NCBI GenBank assembly: GCA_947247005.1
Contig: OX365955.1
Coordinates: 18,581,322 to 18,645,321 of the forward strand
Origin: Spisula solida
Taxonomy: Eukaryota > Mollusca > Bivalvia > Venerida > Mactridae
DNA: 64,000 nt
Direction: 5' to 3'
Under the pieces are notes generated by a model that was not told where the DNA came from, did not search any database, and saw only the letters and a program-made list of their open reading frames with translations. The first letter of the stretch is position 1; each line of letters starts with the position of its first letter. This document shows positions 46,110 to 58,442 of this stretch, piece after piece. Both the position numbers and the translations under genes were made by a program.

Positions 46110-47009
46110 TTAATCAGAAAAAGTTGCCATTAAATTCCATATTTAAGTTAAGTTTAATACCACATTTAAGTCGAATTATTCCTACAAGTTTAAGTCACAT
46201 TTAAGTTGCATTTAAAGGTGATTAAATATAGAATATAAATTGGATTAAATGCACGTTTATGCAATATAAACGCAAAATTAAATGCGCTTAAATTTGAAAT
46301 TTAAGATGCATTTAAAGGTGATTAAATATCTTTTTTTTTCATAAAATTATTCTGCACATATTGTACAAATAAGACAACAAACCACTCAGCAGTTTGTAAC
46401 CTCCTTCTTACCAATTAAAACATTTCTGTATCGTACGATTTATATAGGTAAACCATACTTTTATTTTGTCTGACTTAATTTATATTATTATAATATATGT
46501 ACTGCTTTGATATTTCAATTTCCATGAACAACCATGAAGTAGAATTTAAATACACTAGTTCACTATGAAACTACTTAACGATATAATTTGTATTTAAAGT
46601 ATATTTAATGGCAAGGAAAAGATATATAAAATATTTACTCATATTTTTATTCAAGGGGGGTAATAAAACAATTATGGAAATTCTTCTAATTTTAGAGTTT
46701 GTGAAATAAAATTTGTAGATCTACATGTGAACTAAACGCGAATCTAGTAGGATGCCTGTACTAGTATTATTTGTGATTATATATATAAATAAAATTTAGT
46801 TAATACACGGAAAATAAATCGAATTAAATATGGACGTTTTCGTGAAATTCAAAATAAACTGAAAGATAATATAGTATTATTTGTGATTAAATTTACAAAT
46901 TAAATTTAGTTTATACACGGAAAATAAATCGACTTAAATTTGACGTTTTTGTGAAATTCCAAATAAAAGTAAATATAATAAAATATTAAACCCGTTTTTT
47001 CATGCTGTG
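46110..47009. mobile_element. 0.9-kb AT-rich insertion, B only
   Basis: Copy A reads directly from ACCATACAACGGATAGATTA across this site. The insert is extremely AT-rich with internal direct repeats: GCATTTAAAGGTGATTAAAT twice about 102 bp apart (near 46,206 and 46,308), and a 110-bp unit (TAGTATTATTTGTGATTA...GGAAAATAAATCGA) twice from 46,762 and 46,872. No ORF or clear terminal repeat was found, so the mechanism is unresolved. Confidence 0.7.
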
Positions 47010-48719
47010 TAGACTATTTCAGTATTGGTCATCCTGGTGTATTGTTTATTACGTTTTGTGTTAAACCGTTTGTCTTTTGGAACGTTTGTTGAACTGCTAT
47101 TTGTTTTAGGCGAAGAATGAACTATCTCAAATCCATCAATTCCAAGTTTTCCGATTGGTTCCTGAACCTGTTCTTATTAAAACAAAAATCATTTCTTCAG
47201 CTTTAGGCACAAGATTTAGTCTTAACATGTAATGTTGAATGTCGAGTAGCATTTAACGTTATCTATTTTTGTCTTGAAAAACCTTCTTTATCATGAATAT
47301 TTCCTCGTCGAAATTTTAAATGATTGCTTTCAGTCGTGTATTGAATATGTAAACCTCATTTCAGTTGAATATTTTTATTCAGTGTTGTTATATGTATTAA
47401 CCGATTACTGGTGTTTTGTGATGTAATAAAATTGTAACTGGTAATTTGCGCAATTTTTGTGTGGTGTTGCGAAGGCCGACCTATCTAATATGTTTGTACT
47501 TTGCATTGCTAGGCGATGGCGCGGTACACCTATATGGGTTTGAACTTCACTAAAGGTGTAAGTATTGTCCCTCGTAGAAGAGGAGTAACCATGGTCCCTT
47601 TATTTTGAACAAGATGGCGACCGGGTTGCTTATTTCGGTGATGTATTGTCGGTTCTGTAAGGCGAGTAGAACTTTGAATAATCATACATACTCTGTCTTA
47701 TAATATACTACTCAAAATTTGATCAGGGTCAAGACATTTTTCCATTTGAATATTTTGCAAATTGAATAAGATTTACTGGTAAAATTATCTGAAACATGAT
47801 GATACATCTTCAATATTGCATACAAATAAAGATTACTTCAGAATTTAATGTATAAGTGCTGATAAGCCGAACCTCATTAAAATGTTGTACTGCGTTCAAG
47901 CTTCTGTAATAACATAGTGTGGTTCATTTCTTGTCATTTTGGGTCTTACTCGATATGCAAATAAAAACGGGACAAACATTTCCATGTTATGCCTGCCACT
48001 TTGAGCATTGCAAATAGGGCTTATCAGTTACCTCGAAAACGACGCCATTTGACAAATGCAAGACTTGAAATGTAGAAGCAGAACAGATGATATTTCCATA
48101 ATTGCACAACCTTGTCTGAATTGGGTTTGTTCAGTTAACATAATACAGTCATCAACATTGATTACTTGACCCTTAGTAAAGTTTGAGGAGTATACTTAAA
48201 ACACGCATTCGATCGATGTATAGTATGCTTGTCTGGTAAGTTTACTTTCTTACAACATTACGCAAAATGAAATTTGATATAATATGAACATAGATGTGAT
48301 TTGAATGTTTTACTGTGTGTTTACATTGATATCAATGCATTATTTTCCCAAGAAATATCGATGGTTCAGGTATTAAATGAATAGCCCTAATATGTCTGAA
48401 ACTAGCTTCGGTAAAAAAAACTCGGTAAATCTGTTTGTTGATATATTTGTATGTTTATCGCATTCGTAATGTGTCCTAATGTTCAAGTACAAGGTTTTCT
48501 TTCGTTATTTTTTTCATGAGAGTGTAGTGTATATACCAAAAGACGCAAATTCAGACGAAAATAACCCGAATTAAACACGTGTATTAATTCAAGTACGAAA
48601 TGTTATCTGTGCCCTGTTTATTAATAAGTTGTGTTCTAAATTTTAAGTCGCAAGTATTTTCGATCGTGTTCAAGCGCAATATGCCGTGACTCCCGATTAG
48701 AACCTCAGTAGCTTATGTA
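47010..48719. other. Duplicated non-coding sequence
   Basis: Collinear with 20,450-22,020 of copy A, with an extra stretch (48,605-48,719) that was lost from A together with the left half of the MITE. Confidence 0.55.
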
Positions 48720-49028
48720 CCAGTCAATTGTAACTACGGCCCCGAACACCTCAGAAGGGCGGGGATTTATTGCTTTTTCCTTTTTAAAATCCTAGTAAAA
48801 TCCTTGCTTTCCCACGGCCATACAGATAGAACAATCCTCGCAATTGCCCGGCCCTTCACCTCACGGGTATAGGCATGGCTATATTTCCCCGCTATTATGG
48901 CGCGTAACAAAAGCCCCGCACTCACAGGGCACTGTAAAGACATAGGTAAAGATAGGTAAAAACTAGGGACATTTCCACGCTATCCACCGCCCTTCCCCGG
49001 GGTTTGGATGCGTGGTTTCAATTGACAG
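48720..49028. mobile_element. GC-rich MITE (family M), complete copy B2
   Basis: Both ends are present: CCAGTCAATTGTAACTACGG at the left and CGTGGTTTCAATTGACAG at the right, inverted over about 40 bp with mismatches through the AGAAGGGCGGGG/CCGCCCTTCCCC region. The left flank ATGTA and right flank ATGTA may be a 5-bp target duplication. Length about 309 bp, no coding capacity. Confidence 0.8.
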
Positions 49029-49654
49029 ATGTATTACCATTTAGTGCTTTGATTAGATCACGTATATTTACAATAATGTCTGCGATACATAGGATAAGCC
49101 CAATTTCTATCTTTTAAAAGAGCCAGCTAACCAGTGTGGCTGATGAGACACATTCTTTCTGAGAACATATACATTTACTTTTTGGCTATCAACTCACTTC
49201 AGGCGCTACTATATACAGAGATACATGATACATTCCATATAATTATATCAAATCCAGTTACATGAACTCATACGTTGACATACATAATTATCACAATGTC
49301 ATTCAGATAGTAGACATATTCCTGTACAAATGTTCTCATAAGACAGCGAAAACGAGGCCACAAACTAGGTACGGGTTGCTTGGCATTGTTCGTTAGAGTG
49401 TACTATAAGAAATCGGCGTAATTATATTCAATGTTGAGAGGCAACTAATGAAGGTCGTCAAACTGAATATTCAAGACCATAATTAGTTTTACACTTGTCA
49501 GTGGGAGGAATTGATGTTTGTGCCGTATATAATAGAAATATGGTAATACAGACCACATACTATATAGTAAGTACACACACTTTTCAATTCCCCTTAACGG
49601 TTTTGTTTGTTTATGTTTTGAACAAAATTTTGAGTACATGAGTTTGATTGTAAA

Positions 49655-50110
49655 AAAGATAATAAACATCGGACAGGGAAGACACCACTCAACTTAAACA
49701 GTCGAGCACTTAAAGCGTAATTATACAGAACACAGTTATATGACAGAAAGTATGTAACTCAATGTTGCGATAGAATGTATTTAACTCAATGACCAGTACG
49801 ATTCAGTGAACTTCGGTCTCTGGGCTGTTAAAAGAACTAAACTGTGTTCGTATGTTGCAGTGATCAGTGTTTCTGGAATATAAAATCGTAACAAATCAGC
49901 GCATTTTATCGTCATCAGCAAATAAAGTAACGAAATGAAATACTATAAAGCACATTGGTATTGCAGAGAAATAACACCTTAGAGGTATTGAAATGGTTCG
50001 TCTAAGCCAAAGGTAATTAAAACTCGGGCAGGAAAGGCAGCACCCAACCGAGCATAGGAAACAAAAAACATCATATACCACAATTACAAGGCACAATGCC
50101 CAACACATAG
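49655..50110 (+). repeat. Family G, two heads
   Basis: CGGACAGGGAAGACACCACT (near 49,670) and CGGGCAGGAAAGGCAGCACC (near 50,024) are two family G heads about 360 bp apart; the second is followed by the CACAATGCCCAACAC word. Most of this stretch is absent from copy A. Confidence 0.65.
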
Positions 50111-50139
50111 CTGAACTGAATATTAATTGCTAAGCCCAA

Positions 50140-50400
50140 GTCCAAGCTGTCGAAATGCTGAATGACCTAGGTTCAGCAATAAAACGGCTGAATGCCGTAG
50201 TTCAAGGAATAAAACAGCTGAATGTCCTAGTTTCAGCTGAATGGCATAGGGTCAGCAATTAAAAAGCTGAATGCCCTAGCGGAATAACATAGTTTCAATA
50301 AACTGAATGCCCTAGCCTAGCTGACTGAGCTAGATGTAACAAGCTGAATGCCCTGAGTAACAACAGTAAAAAAGTCTGAAATACCTGGTTTTAGCTGTAT
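50140..50400 (+). repeat. Degenerate CTGAATGCCCTAG minisatellite
   Basis: About eight diverged units, each carrying CTGAATG(C)CCTAG and usually CAGCAATAAAACGG, are spaced about 25-40 bp apart. The shorter counterpart is in the long family G copies at 25.45 kb and, inverted, at 63.43-63.48 kb, so this tract seems to be the variable 3' part of family G. Confidence 0.7.
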
Positions 50401-52140
50401 GAAGTCCTAAATACATCATCTAATGGTGGTAAACAATTGTGATCTCAAAATAGATTACGCACTTAGAGTCGAGCCAAATTCAATAGACCAGCCAAATTGT
50501 TGCCATTGTTTACATTTAAATTTTGAAGTGTGACATTGATCATTGTTATATTGATGTGATATTTGAGGAAGGGCACACCATTTAATAATCGTCAACATTC
50601 TTACAAAATATACATCGAAGAAAAAAAGCTGCCAAAGCAATGTTAACCATTAAATAAACGAAGTCCGTCATCCTCCACCAATGACTCAAATATTTGCAGC
50701 TGGTTAATCTGGGGTAAATACAAATAGGTCACTAGGTGAATTCAAAGAACATGCATTGAAACACCATATAATCAAAAGCAACTTGCATACTTGGTTCAAT
50801 TGTTACATAGTCTCCCAAGTGTATAGAACAATTTCGCAGTATTATACGACACATGTAAGGATTAGACTGTGATTGACATTATTGTCCCTTTCGAGGAATG
50901 TTGCTGGAGAGTAAATATACGATGATAAGGTTTATGATCTATCCTGTCTTGAAAGCAGGAAGTAAAGGCATATGTCAGAGTAATCAGTCCGCGGACGGTA
51001 CTTGTACCTGTTATATTTCTTCAGTTTTGCTGTACCGAGTTTGTATTTCTGTATAAAAACAAGATCAGGAGGCTGATGTTTGTGAACAAGCCCCCCTTGA
51101 TATCCCTGCATGTGAATAATTTACCCAAACGTTAGAATCCATACTAGTCGAAATTCATATTAATTTTGTCTTCCGGATATCTTCAACAGTTCATATATCA
51201 TTAAATGGTTACTTAAGCTACGTTTTATGAGACTCGTAAGCTAATTATATTAATCTGGAGACTGACTTTTCGACAGACGGATAACATATCACTTCATGTA
51301 TTACGTTTGAAAGGCTAAATCTAATAGAAAACGCGGCGTAGGTGTGGGTGGAAATCCGGGAACTTCAACATAAATACTGAGACTTCTGCTACTATGGAAG
51401 GATCAGCAGAATTGATCATATATTCATGTACATATCTTATATCTCTTAAAGAAAAATAAGAGTCATACGCTATATAATAGTTTAAGTTTAATTAATATAA
51501 TATTTGAACTGTAACATTAATGTAACAGTAATTATTCATATGATGCCGATTTCCTGAAGTTTAAACTTTGGTTGATATATAAAAACAATTATATATATAT
51601 TTTGGTGAATACAACTTAAGCTAAAACAACCTCAAGTTGTATTTATTCCTGACATACTAGTTATACATGTGTTTGAGGCATTTCTATACGTTTAATTTAT
51701 GGCTTATCGTTGCTAAATATTTCCAAACTTAGTTTTGATTTCCTTTCACAATTAAGTTACTTAATATGATATAGCTCTATTGACCAAAATAGATAGAACA
51801 CAATCACATGTATTGGATCGTGAAGTATATTAAAACAAATTAAACAAGACTATGTTTCCACTTTAATCACACGTCTTCATCGGAAATTTAAGCAAATGAA
51901 TAAAAAACGTCACGAGTTATGACGTCATGAAAGTACATCATAAAGTACAGAAGTCCACATTACGAAAGATAACATCGTACATGAATTACTCTATATAATT
52001 ATCTTTTATCCCGGAGTTCCGGTGCTTCCATCCACATGGCGTAGGTCTTCAGATTATGTACAATAGGCGTCTCTCAAGTATAGACACAACTTATACAGAT
52101 ATGTAAATAAATAAATTATTGATTGTTAATTGTTTTAATT
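50401..52140. other. Duplicated non-coding sequence
   Basis: Collinear with 22,790-24,345, with a B-only stretch at about 50,815-51,070. No gene recognised. Confidence 0.55.
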
Positions 52141-52144
52141 CAAA

Positions 52145-52222
52145 AATATACTAACAACTCGGACATGGTAGACAGCATTCAACTGAAACAACAGGGTGCG
52201 AATGGCGCGCGCACATACACGA
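52145..52222 (+). repeat. Family G head with contracted microsatellite (copy B)
   Basis: Ortholog of 24,366-24,475; the alternating CA/CG tract is reduced to GGCGCGCGCACATACACG. Confidence 0.65.
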
Positions 52223-52251
52223 TTAAGAAAACCTCAGACTAAAAGCACAAA

Positions 52252-52563
52252 TCACAAGGACAAAAAATAACCAGACAAATGAAAGTTAAGAACTGTATAC
52301 CACCTCCGTTTATCATATATAACATGAGCAAGACTTTGCAGACAAGAACGAGGACGACTCACAAAACGCAATGGACCAAAGAGAACCACGAGGACGACTT
52401 CACACAAAACAACTATCAAACTCCTTATTGAACTAAATGAAGCAGCTAAAGTGACGACAAAGTTACAAAATGGCACATACAATATGAACACAGCTTTACA
52501 AAAAGGCACACAAAACATTTTTGAAAACATGAATGTAACAGCACCAAAACAGATCTTTGACAA
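52252..52563. other. Overlapping frames paired with 24,559-24,880
   Basis: The minus-strand frame of 103 codons shares the FCNFVVTLAASFSSI core with copy A. On the plus strand a frame including IELNEAAKVTTKLQ is also shared but has no in-frame ATG at the A position and stops at GACAAGTGA. No family recognised and coding status is doubtful. Confidence 0.2.
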
Positions 52564-53039
52564 GTGATGTACATTTTGTTTTCATTGAAAAACATATGAT
52601 TAATCCATAAAATTGACTATACATAAAACATGTTGCCGATAAAGAGCAGAGATTGGTATCACTTCGCCTGATTTACTCCTATTGTGAAGATTTGCACCCT
52701 GCTACGATAGTAACAGATGAATAATTATACGTCGTTCCGTGTTCCTGGTTGTCCCAAAGGCAATGAACTAGGAGAAGATGGAATCAATCAAATGACACAA
52801 TTTGATGCGTTCGGAAGTCTGGCCTATTATTCAAATCAGGATATCTCTACGCTGATACTCCCTTGATTGTTATATTATGAGAGCGTATTAATCTGTTGTT
52901 AAGATTGCAGTTCAGACACGATCCGACCACGCCATGTCAATACAGAAGCACCGTGCTAACAAACCATTTTAATATTTTGAGACGAATGTATTGTTGAAGA
53001 AGTAAATTTTACTATACTGTACTATTCTGTAAAACGATA
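52564..53039. other. Duplicated non-coding sequence
   Basis: Collinear with 24,826-25,257; landmarks ACGTCGTTCCGTGTTCCTGG and TCAAATCAGGATATCTCTA. No gene. Confidence 0.55.
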
Positions 53040-53092
53040 ATATTAAGTCATAAAGGGAAGGCATCACTCTGCTTAACCAGCCTCAAGGGCGC
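53040..53092 (+). repeat. Truncated family G head
   Basis: AATATTAAGTCATAAAGGGA and a GGAAGGCATCACT word match the head at 25,258, then stop at CCAGCC where the sequence leaves family G and runs toward an inverted SINE. Confidence 0.65.
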
Positions 53093-53135
53093 AGGGGCAT
53101 CCTCTACCAGTGCAGATACAGCATGATCTGACCAG

Positions 53136-53417
53136 AGGGACAGTCTTTGAAGGGAGGGAGAGAGTGACATTAGATACAGGCATGTCCGGCGCTGCAGAAG
53201 TGCGCCTAGCTTTTATTTCGAATAGACAGCTTGGTTATTTAATGTGCCCAGTGTATTACAATGGTACACAGCTTCCTGACACCTTTACCCAGACCGCACG
53301 GTCAGATATAGCGGGAAATATTATAAATACTTCAGAAATGTCAAGTTCTGATGCCGGGGATCGAACCCACGACCTCTGGATTGACAGTCCAGTGCGTAAC
53401 CACTGAGCTAAATCCGC
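53136..53417 (-). mobile_element. tRNA-derived SINE, minus strand
   Basis: Read on the minus strand from 53,417: GCGGATTTAGCTCAGTGG (A box), a perfect 5-bp anticodon-like stem CTGGA/TCCAG around a seven-base loop with GTC at the anticodon position, then GGGTTCGATCCCC (B box), then the same body as the 63.6-kb copy down to the GACTGTCCCTC word. The 3' tail of the 63.6-kb copy is missing. It is absent from copy A. The 98-codon plus-strand frame across it (with GDRTHDL) is a translation of SINE sequence, not a gene. Confidence 0.88.
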
Positions 53418-53583
53418 TTAAATGGCAGACATTTTACTAGTCAGCGATCACAGAAATAAAGCGGAACTTATGTACAATCAGCACACATATACATGTACAT
53501 GACCATTAGTATAATGTGCAACCCGTAACGCAATTTCTATAACCTCATAAAACATGTAAATAACTTAACCCAGACAGTAACCC

Positions 53584-53886
53584 CTAGACGATTATACAAT
53601 TATGTGAAAAAGAGGAGAAAAATAAGCCATATATTGACCAAACACCAAATTTGTAGACATAATCAGAGACGGATATAATGCCGTATCCGTGGACAAAACT
53701 TCCTGACCGGGAATACCAGGGGATTAGCAAGTGTTTAGTGTTAAGAACGTGTGTTACTATATACAGATGTTTATCGTCTGTTCGTGAAGTAAATGACCTG
53801 CAAACGGCTCTGTTACTGCACAATGTGTTCCAAGATTTAGGATATGTCTGATGTTGAAGTACAACAATATCCCAGTGCATTAACAT
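53584..53886 (-). other. 100-codon frame paired with the copy A frame at 28,799
   Basis: Same start (MLMHWD) and about 80 alignable residues as the copy A frame, including CRSFTSRTDDKHLYIVTHVL; the C-terminal 20 residues differ because of indels. No domain recognised. Confidence 0.25.
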
Positions 53887-55418
53887 CAGACACGTAAGAC
53901 GTTGCGTCAGTTAATAATGTATACGTAGATTTTAGAGGCTATTGCTAACGGTAGATAAACAGTATTCTGGATGATGTAACCAATAACTCTCAAGTGTCAA
54001 TAAAACCCCATCATCAGTTTGCCATTAACATAGAATGAAACCTGGTGGGATATTCACAAAGCATCTTAGCAGAAAACTTAAAAATCATAAATTGTTTTAA
54101 AGTGTGTCAGTTAACCAAGAAAACCAAGTTGATTAATATCTTACATAGTTTTAAAGCAATATATAAACAGCTACTACAATCAAGAAAACACGAATTAAAC
54201 TTCACATTTTGGACATATGGGATGCAATGTTTTTACTTAAGTAAAAATATGTAGGCTTTCACTTAAGATGCTTTGTGAATAACAGCGCTGCTCTTTAATC
54301 GAGCTAAAAACGAACTTTATAAACAGCCGTGTAGCAATTCATCGAGACTGGGAGTACTATAGTTTATAACTGTAGTAAAGGTTTCCGAGTATACTTGCCA
54401 GATGAGACTATGAATAGATGCAACATGGTATGGCGTTAGTCGGTAATTTGGTTGTTTCGACATTGTCATGTCAAGTATCAACACAATCGACATAACTAAT
54501 TTTGATTGTTTTATAACGAAATCTCACATTACATGTTTCTATTTCAGGACCAAAAACAGGCATACAAACATGTCTGTGAATTTTGAGACAAGATGAGACC
54601 TGTTATCAAGCTTGAAGGTAGGGTAAAATACCGGTTAACTGGTACTACCCCAATCACACGAGCGTCGGAATGTGCCAGAATGCCATAGAAATGACTATTC
54701 AAGGTACAATCTTGTATGTTCAAATGCATTATATCTGCATTCCGAGTGTATTCCATATAAACTGGTCATTTCGAATGACCTTCAAATCATCTACACCTAA
54801 AATTTGTATTCACTCAAATATCCCAGATCGCACGATGTCGGAATTAGCCCGAATGTCGAAAAATGGTAAACTCGACGTGTATTCCTGTGTTATCTCTGTA
54901 AAAATGTTCCTGCCAAACAGATAGACGTACATGTTGCGAAACTAAATGTGTACACGTAAAATTACTTGACAGTTGAAGCATGTTATCCTGATGAATTGAC
55001 ATGAATGTAAACAACACTCGATAAGTCCGCGGGCGAAAATATCTAGAAAGTTTCCAGCGTGTAACACATATTTGAACATTAACTTGCGTGACGTAGAACG
55101 TAAATCTAAAACAGTTACAAGTCTAATGTCGTCTGTCACACATGTTTTCTATTCCCGAACACGCACTAGTACAAGATAACTTTCGCAACCTGCCTATTCG
55201 CTTGATAGAAAACACGAATTGTACATCATTATTTCCATTGTAAGGAGTTGCAACATGCTATGATATTAACAAATACATAATTGTATGTTGTTCCGTTTTC
55301 CTGGCATTCCCCAGAGTAATGTACTCGGATGAGGTGGACTCAATCATTAACTAAATAAACTATGGTGACGTTACGCACAATGTTGCAACCGAAGCGAAAA
55401 TTAAGTGAAATGCACGAG
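53887..55418. other. Duplicated non-coding sequence
   Basis: Collinear with 29,087-30,560; a B-only stretch lies at about 55,010-55,070. No gene recognised. Confidence 0.5.
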
Positions 55419-55545
55419 CTTTGGTTTAAACTGTATTTATTTCAATATAAGTACATATATATAATAATACAAACATGGAATAATTAATGGATTGGAAAAG
55501 AAGTTTTTGAAAACTTATATTAATTCCTCTCCAAAGCTTTAAATC
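55419..55545. mobile_element. Candidate ~125-bp fold-back insertion, B only
   Basis: Copy A reads GGTTTAAATCTAGTAG without interruption. Copy B has about 110 extra bases whose ends are roughly inverted (AGCTTTGG and CCAAAGCT; CAATATAAGT and ACTTATATT). TTTAAA occurs at both junctions. The boundaries are not exact. Confidence 0.45.
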
Positions 55546-55984
55546 TAGTAGTGCTCTTATATTTGAAGATACGTCCGTGAATAAGATGCCTAACTATTCA
55601 GTAAAGGAAATTAAACAAGTCTAACATTTTCTTAATATGTTATTTATACAATGCACTTTTAAAATATGTATGTTTTAGGTGATGCGCGAGTGCTAAAACG
55701 ATATGTCCCAAAGTACCACGATTTTCTGGCGCAAAAAACGAAACACATCATATTTGTTTTATCTTTTGACATAATTCAATTCAAATTCTCCATGAAACTG
55801 ATGGGAATTGATATCATACGTTTGTGAAACAGAGAGTGGCGTAACGACATGCGTTTTTCGAGAATAAAAAGTACATTGAAGACAGACAACTTGTCCCATT
55901 CGCCTTTTTAAAGAAAAGTATGCCGCTTTGCCTTAGTAAAAGTTACACAGAAAACAACTTTGACAGTATGGTACCAATTTAGTA

Positions 55985-56395
55985 CAAAATGAAATCTCAT
56001 TTGATGATTAGTATTCTGTTAGTATGAAATTCAAAATAAATAAATACACTTATAATTGTTTTACTGTATATTTGTTTGAAAAAGTCTAGCCACGGCGTCT
56101 TTTGGCATACTCTCTACATCGGTCAGGTAAATTGCGTACATTTACACGCAATTAACATCGCTCGTCCAAATACTTGTGAATCATTTATCAGATTTGTTTC
56201 TGCAAATTTGTTTGTTGAAATGCACGGACAAAATAATAAGTTATTTATCTATTAAGTCTAGCCACGGTGCGAATCTTTCTAGAACGTCGTTGTAAATGTT
56301 TACATCAGTATTTATTTTATTCACATTTTAGATTGTTTTTAAGGACAATGCTGTAGCGTATTATCTACAAAAAGCGGTTTAATTTACAACACATG
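55985..56395. other. B-only insertion of unknown type
   Basis: The flanks align with 30,995-31,030 of copy A. The insert contains AAGTCTAGCCACGG twice (near 56,086 and 56,254) and is otherwise unassigned. Confidence 0.5.
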
Positions 56396-56903
56396 TACTA
56401 TGTATCATTTAATGATAATGCTTGTTTTCTCATCCGTAATATTTAAATTTAAATTTAAAAATATTATATTATCGTGATCATTCCCCACACTTTTTGTTAG
56501 ATATGACCACGGATATGTGCAGGAAATGCCTATAAACACACACTGTAATACTATCAAACGTTCCCAAAGTACTATGAAAAAATATCAAGTGAATCACGTT
56601 TGGCTTTGACAACTTTAGCCCTATTCCCATTACATGTACTAATATAAGGCGATATGTTCCAACTTTAGCTGGAATATTATAGTCATCATTACACACGATG
56701 CACCATAATTTCCCTATTATGTCTGATGGCCAAAGATCAATATGGCCTGCAATGATGTCGGTTAAAAACCTTTGACATGGTATATTGCTGTATCTAGTCG
56801 GTCTTCCTCTGTCTTTAAACAGATGGAAATCCTTCCGGAGTGTCTAGTACCAAGCGATAAAAACCGTCGTGTCGGATTTACATATACAGGTTAAAACTAT
56901 GTA

Positions 56904-57116
56904 TAGTCCAGTTAGGATATTGTGACAGTGACGTTGCAGTCTTTATGTGTACGCAAAAAATCACAAGCATTGTCTAAACAGGTCGAGCGAAGTTTAGTAT
57001 GTTAGTTTAGCATTGAAAGTATAGTTGTTTATACAGTATAAGCCTTTATAATTGGTTTAACTACGTTATAGTGGACTCGACCGCAGCGTCACTGGATTCT
57101 TATCCTGACTGGACTA
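56904..57116. mobile_element. 213-bp MITE with TA target duplication, B only
   Basis: The ends are inverted: TAGTCCAGTTAGGATA at the left and TATCCTGACTGGACTA at the right, with further imperfect pairing around the GTGACGTTGCAGTC / GACCGCAGCGTCAC words. TA flanks both sides (56,902-56,903 and 57,117-57,118). Copy A near 36,020 has AACTATGTACATTG, exactly the flanks with a single TA. It encodes nothing. TA duplication suggests a Tc1/mariner-type mobiliser. Confidence 0.88.
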
Positions 57117-57645
57117 TACATTGATCGGTGATCCTTAGGCCGACGGGTAGAGCATCACTGCTGCACTGAATGTTTTCATGCAGGTTCTGTCTGTGACCAT
57201 TGCCGGTCAGGTTGTATTTGGGGTATACCTGTTTTACAAACAACTCTTATTTTCCGTTCTTTCCAGGAATCAACGAACAATGATATTGCATGTTCAAAAT
57301 TTGTACAAGACTAAAACAGTGAGTTTGTGTACTTTGCATGGGTACTTTGCAAACATGGTAGCGTTTGAGGAATTCACAATCATATGTGGGGAAATCACAG
57401 ACGTGCTTTTAATGCCAAGTAACGAGTATGATGACTTAATAGATAAAACCTGAGCTTTGTTGGCATATTACGATAGAATATCATCCAATTTGCAATTGCC
57501 AGATGGTAATTTTAGTGGATAAAACGGTTCGTATGAAACCTTCTGTATTCAATTTCGATAACGCCAAATTATAATGTCCCTAAAGTGTTTCATATCAAAC
57601 ATATCGTATTAAACGTCACGTTTGATTTATTATTAACATTGCTGA

Positions 57646-57936
57646 TCGTGTAATCCTCGCGATCTGCTTTGTTATATACTGCCAAGTATATTGGATGTAA
57701 TTGTGACGGTATAAGTATAACACTCAGGACAAATAACTTTACAACAGCCATATTACAGCCTGGAAGCCATATACAGATTACTTCATTCTGTATCATGAAC
57801 AATCTTTTACAAGACAAAACCATATTGTTAGAGACGTAAAAATGATATAATAACCATACCCTGCGTAGTTGTTTTTTAAACCCTACGAATAGGGCTTATT
57901 ATATATTATGTAAGCCATATTCGGGGAATTTTTATT
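57646..57936. other. Unassigned sequence after copy B
   Basis: Homology to copy A ends near 57,645. Nothing recognised. Confidence 0.4.
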
Positions 57937-58089
57937 ATCTGATATTCACCATCATTCTATAGCGTTATCATTATCATATCATCTTATATTCACTATCATT
58001 CTATAGCGTTATCATTATCATATTATCTTATATTCACCATCATTCTATAGCGTTATCATTATCATATTATCTTATATTCACCATCATTT
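57937..58089 (+). repeat. 44-bp tandem repeat, ~3.4 units
   Basis: Units such as CATTCTATAGCGTTATCATT recur with a 44-bp period from about 57,937 to 58,089; the later units are nearly identical. Confidence 0.9.
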
Positions 58090-58438
58090 CTGAGTACGGA
58101 TATTGTAGCCATTGTGATCACATTGTTTGTGTTGTAACTTGTTCAGATGGGCATAGTACACCATTAAATTTTATACTTAACATACCAATATTATTTATAC
58201 ATATTTTATCTTCCATTAAGGAGCCTGTTTACGGTGGTTGTACAAACAGAATGGGTTTTGAGAACGCATATTAAGTTTTAATGTTCTGGGATTCGTAATA
58301 CCTTAATTATGGTTCCAACTTTTACACACGCCATTGTGTTTTGATCGTTCACACATACTGTAATGCAAACGGACAACTCGCAATTAATGCTTAACATTTG
58401 AATAGTTAACTTCCTGCTGAGGCATCGTTATTGGCAAG
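58090..58438. other. Unassigned AT-rich sequence
   Basis: Nothing recognised. Confidence 0.4.
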
Positions 58439-58442
58439 TTAA

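Larger units (their letters stand above)
38188..57645 (+). repeat. Segmental duplication, copy B
   Basis: Collinear partner of copy A (see that entry for block pairing). B-specific additions include a 0.9-kb AT-rich insert (46,110-47,009), family G and CTGAATG repeats (49,655-50,400), a SINE (53,136-53,417), extra sequence at 55.4 and 56.0-56.4 kb and a TA-flanked MITE (56,904-57,116). It retains the LINE 3' end and the full second GC-rich MITE that copy A lost. Confidence 0.95.

Noticed and set aside
53110..53406. A 98-residue protein with GDRTHDL
   Set aside because: The frame is a translation of the inverted SINE, including its tRNA-like head.
57178..57453. A 91-residue protein in copy B
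   Set aside because: The aligned end block of copy A (36,110-36,370) does not keep the frame, and no family is recognised.
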